From the NCBI GenBank assembly GCA_035471785.1, contig DATIPQ010000017.1, forward strand, positions 143,115 through 207,114: 64,000 bases of DNA, given 5' to 3'. The DNA comes from Acidobacteriota bacterium (GTDB lineage: Bacteria > Acidobacteriota > UBA6911 > RPQK01 > DATIPO01). Each line of letters starts with the position of its first letter. The first letter of the stretch is position 1. The translations under genes were made by a program, and so were the position numbers. Of this stretch, positions 43,245 to 51,840 are shown piece by piece. The notes beneath the pieces are model-generated. The model was not told where the DNA came from and did not search any database. It saw only the letters and a list, made by a program, of their open reading frames with translations.

Positions 43245-44819
43245 TCAACGGCCGTTCCGCCCAACCGGCGGCTGGGCGGATTGGGCCTCCTCGCTCAAAT
43301 CGATGAGTTCTACGCCCGCGGGTTGTCGAACGACAAAAGTTTCCTCCTGGAGCTCCCGGTTGATGCGGATGCTCTCCGGGTCGAGTTCAAACTTCATGCT
43401 GTAGTTCTCGAGCGGGCGGTCCAGATCGATGACGCTGCAGACCAAGCGCCCTTCCACCTCGACCGGATCGGCATAGACGATGGAGCTTTCCAGGACTCCG
43501 CCCCGGCTGTAGTAGTGCTGGCGGATCAGCCGCATCTGGCTGCGCTCGAACCACACTTCGCGCTGCAACTCTCCTACGGGGCGGCCTGCTTCCAGCTTCA
43601 CTATTGCAACCACATAGTACTTGAAGCGTTCGTCCTCGTGTTCTTTCAGAGTGACGAAGTAACCCGTTTCGCCAAAGGGAATGGGTTCGATCAGAAGCCC
43701 CCGGGCCAGATGATGGGGGCGCACGCTGAGCCGCGAATCGTCTTCCTCTTCCTTCAGCACCAGATCGGTGCTTCCTACGAAGAACTTCCTCTCGCGCGGG
43801 ACGTAGATCTGGAAGCGACCCGCTTGCGAGGCCATGGCGGCCAGCGAGGCGCCGCCGATGGGATTCTTGATGTTGAGATAAAGGCTTTGCGGACGCTGGG
43901 CGATGAGCACGGCATTGGCCCGCCGGTAGCGTTCTTCTTCCAGCACGGCCCCCTCGATGTTGGTGCCGGTGAATTCCACCTGAAGGCTGGAGACGGTCAT
44001 GTTCTGGTAGTCGGCATAGCGCTGGTTGAGCAGCTCGACCAGGTCCGACAAGGAGGCTGACTGGGCGGTTCGGTGGGCCAGGGGTATCTCGACCTCTGTC
44101 CGATCAGCCACCGCGCCGCAGCGCCCGGCGGTGGTGGCCAGCAGCAGCAGCGTAAACCCCGCGACCGTCGTGCCCGCCTTGCTTTTGCTGCCTCCTCGGG
44201 GAGGGCGGCGGCGGCGCACCTTCCAGAACAGCACCACCATCAGAACCAAGAAGCCCGCCAGGGCGAAAATGCCCACCGTCGTGGCGTTGGCCACGATCCA
44301 GTCGCGGACGGCCAGCCCGTAGAGGACGGCCAAAATGCCCCACATGAAATAGCGGATGGAGCGTCCGATCACCACCGCCACAACGAATGTGGGGAAGGGC
44401 AGCCGGAAGATCCCAGCCGAGAGGACGAAGACCTTGAAGGGGGTGGGCGGCGGCAGGATGGCGGGAATGATGATGGTGAACACGCCTCGCCGGCTGTAGA
44501 GGCGTCCGATGCTTTCCACCCGCTCCGGATTGAGACGCTTGGCTACGCGGGAGCCGCCCCAGCGTCCGACGCCGTAGAGCATGCAGCAGCCGATGGTGGA
44601 GCCGGCGATGGTCCAGAGTACGAATCCCGTCATCGTCAACCAGCCCTCTCCCGAAGACTTGACGATGATGAGGATGTCGTTGCCTTCGGGCACCGACAGG
44701 AAGGAGGAGTCGGCCATGGCCAGCAGGAACAGCCCGGGACCGCCCAGTCCCATGGCGAATTCCGTCAGCCAGCGAAAAGCCGACTTCAGCGCATCCAGAA
44801 TGCCGAGAGCCAACAGCAC
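43245..44819 (-). CDS. VTT (DedA/YqaA-like) membrane domain fused to a lipoprotein-sorting-like domain
   Basis: The open frame extends right to 45164, but the first 115 codons are a shadow of the aldehyde dehydrogenase end. GTG at 44819, five bases after GGGGGAGG, gives 524 residues. Residues 1-200 are a VTT membrane domain (GPGLFLLAMADSSFLSVPEG, IGRLYSRRGVFTIIIPAILP, GRSIRYFMWGILAVLYG). Then come VRRRRPPRGGSKSK and a hydrophobic run GFTLLLLATTAG, like a second signal sequence, followed by a LolA/DUF4292-like periplasmic domain (SDLVELLNQRYADYQNMTVSS, QRPQSLYLNIKNP). It shares its architecture with the receptor fusion at 34965. An internal GTG at 44219 could start a separate 324-residue secreted protein. 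Confidence 0.75.
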   Translation of the reverse strand: MLLALGILDALKSAFRWLTEFAMGLGGPGLFLLAMADSSFLSVPEGNDILIIVKSSGEGWLTMTGFVLWTIAGSTIGCCMLYGVGRWGGSRVAKRLNPERVESIGRLYSRRGVFTIIIPAILPPPTPFKVFVLSAGIFRLPFPTFVVAVVIGRSIRYFMWGILAVLYGLAVRDWIVANATTVGIFALAGFLVLMVVLFWKVRRRRPPRGGSKSKAGTTVAGFTLLLLATTAGRCGAVADRTEVEIPLAHRTAQSASLSDLVELLNQRYADYQNMTVSSLQVEFTGTNIEGAVLEEERYRRANAVLIAQRPQSLYLNIKNPIGGASLAAMASQAGRFQIYVPRERKFFVGSTDLVLKEEEDDSRLSVRPHHLARGLLIEPIPFGETGYFVTLKEHEDERFKYYVVAIVKLEAGRPVGELQREVWFERSQMRLIRQHYYSRGGVLESSIVYADPVEVEGRLVCSVIDLDRPLENYSMKFELDPESIRINRELQEETFVVRQPAGVELIDLSEEAQSAQPPVGRNGR

Positions 44820-44979
44820 AAAAGCCTCCCCCGAGACAAAAAGGGGTATACTACCATACTCGCACTGCCCTGAAGTGCATGCGGCATACCACTCGCAAGT
44901 CCCTCCAAAACCGCATCTCCGAGCCTTCCCGCAAGCTGTGCTTGCGTCCGCCGCCCCGGCCTCTTGCAGTCCGGCTTCC

Positions 44980-46719
44980 TCACTCCCATTTGAGGACGTC
45001 CTGATCGCGCGCTGCGTCGCGTGCAGCCGGCGTGATGATGGTCTTCTGATCCACCACGATGGTCGACTTGTTGCGCACTGCCTGGCGCACGTCGTCCTCG
45101 CACACGAATTCCACGGCCGCGGGCGGTTTTGCGGCGGCTGACGGCTCCGGTTCGGCTTCTTCAACCGAGGGCGGAGAAGTCACCTGAGGGGCCGGGACCT
45201 TTTTTTTTTGTCCCAAGTACTGCTCGACCACTGAACGCACCACCTGGCGCACCGAGTCGATGTCGATGTCGGAGGCCCCCGACGAGGGCGCCTCTGCCGA
45301 AGGGGCGGCGGCTGGAGACGACGAGGACCTTTTGCCGCTGCGGCTGAAGTCGAGGGACTGCGCGCTGCGGGTTTCGAAGGCCAGACGCTTGATGTTGACC
45401 AGGTGCATGGCGGTGATGTTGTCGGAGGTGATGTTGCCTCCCGGAGCTCCGCAACCCAGCGTCATGGAGGGCGGAACCGATGTCGTCAGCCCTACCGAGC
45501 CGTGAGTGGCGGGAGTGTTGACGCAGACCCTGTAGGCCGGTTTGTGAAGGCCGAACTCGATGATCACCCGCCGGTCGTTGGAGTGCAGCGACATGGTGTG
45601 CCCCAATCCGCCGTAGTGCAGGATCTCGATACAGCGCTCGCATCCCGCCTCCCAGCCGTCCTCCACGAAGAAGGCCAGGATGGGCGACAGCTTCTCGCGC
45701 GAGAGAGGATGCTCGCGTCCCACGCCTTTGGCCCGCCCCACCAGGCAGGAGGTGCTCTCAGGAACCGAGAAGCCCGCCATGGAGGCCAGCTTAGCGGGGC
45801 TCTGGCCCACGATCTCGGTGTTGAAGGAGCCGTCCTCTTTCTGAATCAGCGTCTCGATCCCGGCGGTTTCTTCCTCGTCGAGCAGGTAGGCGTTGTTCCG
45901 GCTCAGCTCTTCCAGCACCTGCCGCTCGACAGGACGGTCGCATACGATGGCCTGCTCGGAGGAGCATAGAACGCCCCAGTCGAAGCTCTTGCCGGCCACG
46001 ATGTCGCGCACCGCCTTGGGCACGTCGGCCGTCCGCTCGATGAAGGAGGGGACGTTGCCTGATCCCACGCCGTAAGCCGGCTTGCCCGATGAATAAGCGG
46101 CCCGTACCAGCCCCGGTCCGCCGGTGGCCAGGATGACCCCCGTGCGCTGGTGGCGCATCAGTTCGGTGGTGCCTTTCAGGTCGACCTGCTCCAGCCAGCG
46201 TACGGAGTTCTCGGGGAGGCCGGCCTTGAGTCCCGCCTCGTACATGATGCGGGCCGTTTCGACCGTGCAGCGCACGGCCCGCGGATGAGGCGCCACCACC
46301 ACCGTGTTGCGGCCCTTGATGGAGCTGAGGATCTTGAAAATGGCGGTGGAGGTGGGGTTTGTGGTGGGGATGATGGCCGCCACCACGCCGAAGGGCACGG
46401 CGATTTCGATGATCTTGCGCTCTTTGTCTTCGCGGATCACGCCGCAGGTCTTCAGTCCCTTGGTGTAGTTGTGGATGTCGACCGCGCTGAAGAGGTTCTT
46501 GATGACCTTGTCTTCGACTTTGCCGTAACCGGTTTCTTCAACCGCCATCTCAGCCAGGCGGCGGGCGCCGACCCGGGCCGCTTCGGCCATGGCGGCCACG
46601 ACGGCGTCGACCTGCTGCTGGGAAAAGTCTTTGAGGACCTGCTCGGCCTCATAGGCCGCTTGCGCCGCCTGACGCGCCTGCTGTACTGAGACGAGATCTT
46701 TGTCTTGGAGCACGATCAA
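44980..46719 (-). CDS. Microcompartment-associated acylating aldehyde dehydrogenase (EutE/PduP-like)
   Basis: The enzyme class turns aldehyde, CoA and NAD+ into acyl-CoA inside a bacterial microcompartment. Of 579 residues, about 1-470 are the dehydrogenase, with [13 protein letters not shown], the catalytic Cys in [12 protein letters not shown] and [13 protein letters not shown]. After a Ser/Ala-rich linker come two short tails: an amphipathic helix [20 protein letters not shown] (about 484-503) that looks like an encapsulation peptide, and after a Pro-rich spacer a terminal piece with [20 protein letters not shown] and [14 protein letters not shown] is the assigned start, though GTG two codons on is also possible. 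It lies 51 bases after the shell gene. Confidence 0.9.
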   Translation of the reverse strand: MIVLQDKDLVSVQQARQAAQAAYEAEQVLKDFSQQQVDAVVAAMAEAARVGARRLAEMAVEETGYGKVEDKVIKNLFSAVDIHNYTKGLKTCGVIREDKERKIIEIAVPFGVVAAIIPTTNPTSTAIFKILSSIKGRNTVVVAPHPRAVRCTVETARIMYEAGLKAGLPENSVRWLEQVDLKGTTELMRHQRTGVILATGGPGLVRAAYSSGKPAYGVGSGNVPSFIERTADVPKAVRDIVAGKSFDWGVLCSSEQAIVCDRPVERQVLEELSRNNAYLLDEEETAGIETLIQKEDGSFNTEIVGQSPAKLASMAGFSVPESTSCLVGRAKGVGREHPLSREKLSPILAFFVEDGWEAGCERCIEILHYGGLGHTMSLHSNDRRVIIEFGLHKPAYRVCVNTPATHGSVGLTTSVPPSMTLGCGAPGGNITSDNITAMHLVNIKRLAFETRSAQSLDFSRSGKRSSSSPAAAPSAEAPSSGASDIDIDSVRQVVRSVVEQYLGQKKKVPAPQVTSPPSVEEAEPEPSAAAKPPAAVEFVCEDDVRQAVRNKSTIVVDQKTIITPAARDAARDQDVLKWE

Positions 46720-46770
46720 GCTTAGGGGCGAGCTTTGGGACCCTCAGCAGCCTGGGCCGGCTGGGGCCGA

Positions 46771-47070
<300 letters not shown>

Positions 47071-47125
47071 TGAATCCTCCTCGAAGGTCGGCTAAAACTA
47101 ACACGGGGAATCGGAGCGCGTCAAT

Positions 47126-47554
47126 ATGACGGAAAAGCCCAATGATACGGATCGGCGGATCGGGCAGATCGCCCGCATCTACTGCACTCAGGTGTTGCCG
47201 TTGCGCACCCGCAGCGTGCCCCTTCTGGGGCGCAAGTGCCGGGCCCGCATTTTCTTCTCTTTTCTGGGCTACGAGGTCAAGATGGGCCGCAAGCGCGTCA
47301 CCTGTCCCGACAACGTCACCGCCCGCTACCTGAAGATCTTCGCAGAGTTGGGTTTGAAGGAAGTCGAGATACCCTACGATCCCACCCGCACGGCCGCCTT
47401 GCTTCCCGTTCTGGAGAGGGCCTATGAGGAAATGAACCGCTTGCTGGATGAGTCAGAGCTTGCCCGTCCCAAACGTCTGGCCGCGGCCAGGGCGGCCTAC
47501 AGGCGGTTGCGCCGCAGGCTGGCCGACTGCGGCCCGGAGGACGACCTGGATTAG
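47126..47554 (+). CDS. Hypothetical basic protein divergent from the shell gene
   Basis: The 142-residue soluble protein is Arg-rich with phrases RSVPLLGRKCRARIFFSFLGY, VTARYLKIFAELGLKEVEIPY and a helical C-terminal half (ARAAYRRLRRRLADCG). I do not recognise it. Its start is 55 bases from the microcompartment shell gene on the other strand, and its end overlaps hspR by four bases in convergent orientation. Start assigned at the ATG nearest the conserved-looking region. Confidence 0.6.
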   Translation: MTEKPNDTDRRIGQIARIYCTQVLPLRTRSVPLLGRKCRARIFFSFLGYEVKMGRKRVTCPDNVTARYLKIFAELGLKEVEIPYDPTRTAALLPVLERAYEEMNRLLDESELARPKRLAAARAAYRRLRRRLADCGPEDDLD

Positions 47555-47943
47555 GACGATCTCTTGCGTTTGACCGCGCGGATCAACTGAGAGTCGGGGA
47601 CGCGCGTCAAGGCCGTGCGCAGGTGCTCGGCGAAGGCTTCCGATTCGCCGAAACGGGCATGCACGTATTCCACCAGGGCTTGGAACTCGCCCTGCAGCGA
47701 CTCGATGCGCTCGCGCATGTGCAGGATCACCTCCACCCCGGCCAGGTTGACGCCCAGTTCGCGCGTCAGCGAAAGAATCAGTTCCAACCGCTGCAGGTCT
47801 TCTTCGCCGAAGAGGCGGGTGTTGCCTCTGGAGCGGGAAGGGCTGAGCAGGCCTTCTCTTTCGTAGGTCCGCAGCGTCTGAGGGTGGATCTCGTACATCT
47901 GAGCCACCACTCCGATGGTGTAACCGGCGTCTTTCTTAGCCAT
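47551..47943 (-). CDS. hspR: Heat-shock repressor of the MerR family
   Basis: HspR represses heat-shock operons by binding HAIR inverted repeats, with DnaK as co-repressor. The 130-residue protein has a MerR winged helix: YTIGVVAQMYEIHPQTLRTYE, EGLLSPSRSRGNTRLFGEED, then a coiled-coil helix LELILSLTRELGVNLAGVEV typical of HspR. It is the last gene of the dnaK-dnaJ-hspR run, 32 bases after dnaJ. A matching HAIR element lies over the dnaK promoter (51088-51117), giving autoregulation. Confidence 0.92.
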   Translation of the reverse strand: MAKKDAGYTIGVVAQMYEIHPQTLRTYEREGLLSPSRSRGNTRLFGEEDLQRLELILSLTRELGVNLAGVEVILHMRERIESLQGEFQALVEYVHARFGESEAFAEHLRTALTRVPDSQLIRAVKRKRSS

Positions 47944-47975
47944 TGCCGTGCGCCTCGAAAAAGATTCTCAAGCGG

Positions 47976-48977
47976 CTAGGACCAAAGGCCCCGCCGCGGG
48001 TCTTGCGGATTCAGTTTTTCGAACTCCTCCAGGATCTCTTTGGAGCGCTCGTCGCGAAGACGGGGGACGGCGATTCTGATCTCTACGATCTGGTCGCCGC
48101 GCTGCCCTTTCTTGCGCCGCGAGGGCACGCCCCGGCCGCGCAAGCGCAGCCTTTGACCGCCCTGCGTGCCAGGCGGAATCTTCAGCTTGGCCTTCCCGCC
48201 GATGGTGGGAACCTCGATCTTGGTGCCCCGGGCCGCCTCTTCGAAGGTCAGCGGCACCTGCAGGGTGATGTTGTCTCCCTGCCGTCCGAAGTGGGGGTGC
48301 GGCTCCACCTCGATGCGCAGGATCAGATCCCCGGGCGGTCCGCCGCCTTGTCCCGGATGCCCCTTGCCAGGCACCCGGATGCGGGAACCATCGGAGACTC
48401 CGGGAGGGATGTTGACCTTGAAGCGCTCGGTGCGCTGGGCCGTCCCCTGCCCGTTGACCTGGCGGGATACGCTGATTTGGCGCTGGACGCCGTTGACGGC
48501 ATCCATAAAGGGGATGCGGATGCGGGACTCCAAATCGGCGCCCTTGGTCTTGCGGGCGCCGAAGCCTCCCTGGGCGCCTCGCTCGCCCCGAAAACTGCTG
48601 AAGAGATCTGAAAAGATGTCGCGGAAGTTGCCCTGGCGGCCCTGACTGCCTTGGGCCGATCCGAACTGGGAAAAATCGAATCCCTCGAAGCCGCCTTTCT
48701 GGCCGGGGCCAAAACCTCCTCCGCTGAAGGCTTGCCCCGCCTGATCTTTCATGCCCTCGCGGTAGAAGCCGAAACGGTCGTAGAGCTTGCGCTTCTCGGG
48801 ATCCTTGAGCACATGGTAGGCGGACTGGATGTTCTTGAAGCGCTCTTCCGCCTGCTTGTCGCCGGGATTGACGTCAGGATGGAGCTTGCGGGCCAGATGG
48901 CGGTAAGCCTTCTTGATTTCTGCTTCCGAAGCGTCCCGGCCTATGCCCAGCACTTGATAATAGTCTTGTTCAGCCAT
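47976..48977 (-). CDS. dnaJ: DnaJ-type co-chaperone (no zinc finger)
   Basis: The 333-residue protein has a J domain (1-70) with YYQVLGIGRDASEAEIKKAY and the HPD motif, a Gly/Phe-rich stretch (about 75-150), and two C-terminal substrate-binding domains (GADLESRIRIPFMDAVNG, NIPPGVSDGSRIRVPGKG, VPLTFEEAARGTKIEVPTI). The CxxCxGxG zinc fingers are missing, so it is the CbpA/type-II kind, as in HspR-linked loci. It stimulates DnaK ATPase and delivers clients. Confidence 0.93.
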   Translation of the reverse strand: MAEQDYYQVLGIGRDASEAEIKKAYRHLARKLHPDVNPGDKQAEERFKNIQSAYHVLKDPEKRKLYDRFGFYREGMKDQAGQAFSGGGFGPGQKGGFEGFDFSQFGSAQGSQGRQGNFRDIFSDLFSSFRGERGAQGGFGARKTKGADLESRIRIPFMDAVNGVQRQISVSRQVNGQGTAQRTERFKVNIPPGVSDGSRIRVPGKGHPGQGGGPPGDLILRIEVEPHPHFGRQGDNITLQVPLTFEEAARGTKIEVPTIGGKAKLKIPPGTQGGQRLRLRGRGVPSRRKKGQRGDQIVEIRIAVPRLRDERSKEILEEFEKLNPQDPRRGLWS

Positions 48978-49024
48978 TGAAAACGCTCGGCCTCAAATCA
49001 GTTTCACGTGCGTTGCAGAGAAGG

Positions 49025-49055
49025 ACGGCTCCCCCCGAAAGGGAAGCCGCCCTCA
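49025..49055 (-). other. Stem-loop between dnaK and dnaJ
   Basis: GGCGGCTTCCC and GGGGAGCCGTCC pair with one wobble and a short TTTCG loop, in the 114-base gap after the dnaK stop. It has no following T-run. It may be an attenuator or an mRNA-stability element lowering downstream expression relative to dnaK. Confidence 0.45.
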
Positions 49056-49091
49056 TGTTCTGCGGAGGACACAGATGCTCCAGAAGGGAGC

Positions 49092-51020
49092 TCATTTGCC
49101 TTCGTCGACGTCGACGTACTCGGCGTCGATAACGTCTTCGTCCTCGGACTTCTCCTCTGCGCTTTCGCCCTCGGACTCAGCCCCTGGCTGTTGCGCGCCT
49201 TGAGCCGCTTCGGCAGCCTGCTGCTGGGCCTGATACATGGCCTCGGCCATCTTGTGAGAAGTCTGCTGCAGATTCTCCATGGCGGCCTTGATCTGATCGG
49301 TATCGTCCGATTCGATGGCCTTCTTGGTGGCTTCCAAGGCGTCGTCGATGGCCTTGGCCTCTTCCTCGGAGATCTTGTCGCGATTCTCGGACAGCATCTT
49401 CTCGGTGTTGTAGACCATGCTGTCGGCCTGATTGCGGACCTCGATGGATTCCTTCTTCTTCTGGTCTTCGCCGGCGTGGGACTCGGCGTCCTTGACCATT
49501 TTTTCGATCTCATCCTCGGAGAGTCCGCTGGAGGCCGTGATGGTGATCTTCTGCTCTTTGCCCGTGCCCTTGTCCTTGGCGCTGACATTGAGGATGCCGT
49601 TGGCGTCCATGTCGAAGGTCACCTCGATCTGAGGCACGCCGCGGGGCGCGGGCGGAATTCCCATCAAGTGGAACTTGCCCAGCGACTTGTTGTCCTTGGC
49701 CATGGGCCGCTCGCCCTGCAAGACGTGGATCTCTACCGAGGGCTGGTTGTCGGCCGCCGTCGAGAAGGTCTCGGACTTGCGGGTGGGAATGGTGGTGTTG
49801 CGCGGAATAAGCTGGGTCATGACGCCGCCCAGGGTTTCGATGCCCAGGGTCAGAGGCGTCACGTCGAGCAGCAGGACGTCCTTGACGTCGCCTCCCAGCA
49901 CGCCGGCTTGCACCGCCGCGCCAACGGCTACCACTTCGTCGGGATTGACGCCCTTGTGGGGAGCCTTGCCGAAAAACTCCTCCACCAGGCGCTGCACCAT
50001 GGGGATGCGGGTGGAGCCGCCCACCAGGACCACCTCGTCGATGTCCGAGGGGGACAGATCGGCGTCCTTGATGGCCTTCTCGCAGGGATCCAGCGTGCGC
50101 TTGAGAAGGTCTCCCGCCAACTGCTCGAAGCGGGAGCGGGAGAGGGTCAGGTTCAGGTGCTTGGGACCGCTGGAATCGGCTGTGATGAAGGGCAGGTTGA
50201 TGTCGGTTTCCTGAGCGCTGGAAAGCTCCATCTTGGCCTTCTCGGCGGCCTCCTTGAGGCGCTGCAAGGCCATCTTGTCCTTGGACAGATCGATGCCCTG
50301 GTCCTTCTTGAACTCCTCCACGATCCAGTCGATCAGCAGTTGATCGATGTTGTCGCCGCCCAAATGGGTGTCGCCGTTGGTGGACTTAACCTCCACCAGC
50401 CCTTCGCCCACCTCCAGAATGGAGATGTCGAAGGTGCCTCCGCCGAAGTCGTAGACTGCGATGGTTTCGTCCTTTTTCTTGTCCAGCCCGTAGGCCAGGG
50501 CTGCCGCCGTCGGTTCGTTGACCAGGCGCAGCACGTCAAGCCCGGCGATCTTGCCGGCGTCCTTGGTGGCCTGACGCTGAGAATCGTTGAAATAAGCGGG
50601 GACCGTGATGACGGCCTGCTCCACCTTCTCCCCCAGGTACTCTTCCGCCGCCGCCTTCAGCTTTTGCAGGATCATGGCTGAAACCTCGGGGGGAGAGTAT
50701 TGCTTGCCTCCCGCCTCGACCCAGGCGTCCCCGTTTTGAGCCTTGATGACTTTGTAGGGCACCATCTTGGCCTCTTCCGAGACCTCGCCGTATTTGCGGC
50801 CCATAAAGCGCTTGATCGAGTAGACGGTGTTTTCAGGATTAGTCACGGCCTGGCGCTTGGCCACCTGCCCCACTAGCCGCTCCTTGTTCTTGGAGATGCC
50901 TACCACGGACGGCGTGGTGCGCGAACCCTCCGGGTTGGTGATGACTGAAGGCTCGCCGCCCTCCATGACGGCGACGACCGAATTGGTCGTCCCCAGATCG
51001 ATTCCGATAATCTTTCCCAT
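49092..51020 (-). CDS. dnaK: Molecular chaperone DnaK (Hsp70)
   Basis: The 642-residue protein is a full Hsp70. The ATPase part starts [20 protein letters not shown] and includes [37 protein letters not shown] and [19 protein letters not shown]. The substrate-binding part has [14 protein letters not shown]. The C-terminal lid ends in an acidic tail near [18 protein letters not shown] good ribosome-binding site AGGAGG precedes the ATG. It is expressed from a promoter with an overlapping HAIR site and followed by dnaJ and hspR. No grpE is in the window. Confidence 0.97.
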   Translation of the reverse strand: MGKIIGIDLGTTNSVVAVMEGGEPSVITNPEGSRTTPSVVGISKNKERLVGQVAKRQAVTNPENTVYSIKRFMGRKYGEVSEEAKMVPYKVIKAQNGDAWVEAGGKQYSPPEVSAMILQKLKAAAEEYLGEKVEQAVITVPAYFNDSQRQATKDAGKIAGLDVLRLVNEPTAAALAYGLDKKKDETIAVYDFGGGTFDISILEVGEGLVEVKSTNGDTHLGGDNIDQLLIDWIVEEFKKDQGIDLSKDKMALQRLKEAAEKAKMELSSAQETDINLPFITADSSGPKHLNLTLSRSRFEQLAGDLLKRTLDPCEKAIKDADLSPSDIDEVVLVGGSTRIPMVQRLVEEFFGKAPHKGVNPDEVVAVGAAVQAGVLGGDVKDVLLLDVTPLTLGIETLGGVMTQLIPRNTTIPTRKSETFSTAADNQPSVEIHVLQGERPMAKDNKSLGKFHLMGIPPAPRGVPQIEVTFDMDANGILNVSAKDKGTGKEQKITITASSGLSEDEIEKMVKDAESHAGEDQKKKESIEVRNQADSMVYNTEKMLSENRDKISEEEAKAIDDALEATKKAIESDDTDQIKAAMENLQQTSHKMAEAMYQAQQQAAEAAQGAQQPGAESEGESAEEKSEDEDVIDAEYVDVDEGK

Positions 51021-51087
51021 GGTTTAGTGTCCTCCTATCAAGAACTTCTCACAGAGAAGCACTCGGTTCTTATTAAGTCCGTGTAGT

Positions 51088-51117
51088 GATATAAGAGTTG
51101 AGTCGGGGGCTGTCAAG
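51088..51117 (-). promoter_or_regulatory. dnaK promoter with overlapping HspR operator (HAIR)
   Basis: On the minus strand TTGACA (51116-51111) and TATATC (51093-51088) are spaced by 17 bases, a sound sigma70-type promoter. Over the -35 region, 51117-51097, lies CTTGACA, seven bases, ACTCAAC. This matches the HAIR consensus CTTGAGT-N7-ACTCAAG at 11 of 14 positions. HspR is encoded three genes downstream. It is 77 bases from the dnaK start. Confidence 0.8.
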
Positions 51118-51286
51118 GTAGGGTCGTCAATCTCGTTTGCCGGAAGAATGCCGCTGGTGAGGCAGGTGAGTGGCGTCACACAAGACTAATGAGCCTCGGT
51201 GCTAGTGTCGATGAGCCGGCTGGGACCACTATGGCCCAGCTCACGGCGGGACGGATCCATCCGGCCCGATCAAGGAGGCTTCAGAC

Positions 51287-51727
51287 ATGAACCGCACACG
51301 GGGTTTCTCGCTCATCGAATTGATGATCGTCGTCGCCATCATCGGCATTATCGCCGCCGTCGCCATCCCCAACCTGGTGCAATCCCGCATCGCCGCCAAC
51401 GAGGCTTCGGCCATCACTTCGGTGCGGACCGTCACCACCGCTCAAATCGCCTTTTTCTCGGTGGCGGGCAACGGCTCCTTTGCCGCTTCCCTGGCCGACT
51501 TGAACGCCGTGGAACTGGTCGACGAGGTGCTGGCCGCAGGTCAGAAGGACGGCTACACTTTCGCCGTCACGGGCAATGGGGCTGCCGGCTTTACGGTCAC
51601 CGCCTCGCCCATTTCGGAAAGCACCGGCAGGCGCTCTTTCTTCTCCGACGAAACCGGCGTCATCCGCTGGGCGGCCGGAGGAGCAGCCGGCGCCAACAGT
51701 CCGCCTCTGGGCGGAAACGGCAATTAA
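51287..51727 (+). CDS. Type IV pilin-like protein
   Basis: The 146-residue protein has a type III (prepilin) signal: a short basic leader, then the cleavage motif G/FSLIELMIVVAIIGIIAAVA with the conserved Glu at +5. The rest is a small soluble headgroup with Gly/Ala-rich loops and no obvious Cys pair. It could be a major pilin, a minor pilin or a pseudopilin. A ribosome-binding site (AAGGAGG) precedes the start. The usual assembly genes are not nearby. Confidence 0.9.
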   Translation: MNRTRGFSLIELMIVVAIIGIIAAVAIPNLVQSRIAANEASAITSVRTVTTAQIAFFSVAGNGSFAASLADLNAVELVDEVLAAGQKDGYTFAVTGNGAAGFTVTASPISESTGRRSFFSDETGVIRWAAGGAAGANSPPLGGNGN

Positions 51728-51738
51728 TTGCCGTTTCC
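51713..51738. repeat. 26-base perfect palindrome over the pilin stop codon
   Basis: GGAAACGGCAATT and AATTGCCGTTTCC are perfect reverse complements. The pilin TAA (51725-51727) is at the centre. It could end transcription on both strands or bind a dimeric protein. Confidence 0.65.
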
Positions 51739-51740
51739 AG

Positions 51741-51840
51741 CCCAACTCCCAACTTCCAGATTCCCAACTCACAAGTATTCCCAATTGGGAGTTGGGCGTT
51801 GGAGGTTGGAAGTTCGAGACGCTAGTATACGAGCGTCTCG
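51741..51840. repeat. Inverted repeats between pilin and VWFA-like gene
   Basis: CCCAACTCCCAA (741-752 of 51 kb) pairs with TTGGGAGTTGGG (51785-51796), and CGAGACGCT (51815-51823) pairs perfectly with AGCGTCTCG (51832-51840) around an 8-base loop. The second hairpin includes the last codons of the minus-strand gene and is a likely bidirectional terminator between the two convergent genes. Confidence 0.55.

Noticed and set aside
44820-45164. The first 115 codons of the long frame reaching into the aldehyde dehydrogenase
   Set aside because: Composition and overlap with the certain dehydrogenase end show a shadow; the GTG at 44819 has its own ribosome-binding site.
48978-49091. A hidden grpE between dnaK and dnaJ
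   Set aside because: The gap is 114 bases, too short, with a stem-loop and no coding pattern.
49008-50681. A 557-codon plus-strand frame opposite dnaK
   Set aside because: dnaK is certain on the other strand; long antisense frames are usual over dnaK in GC-rich genomes.
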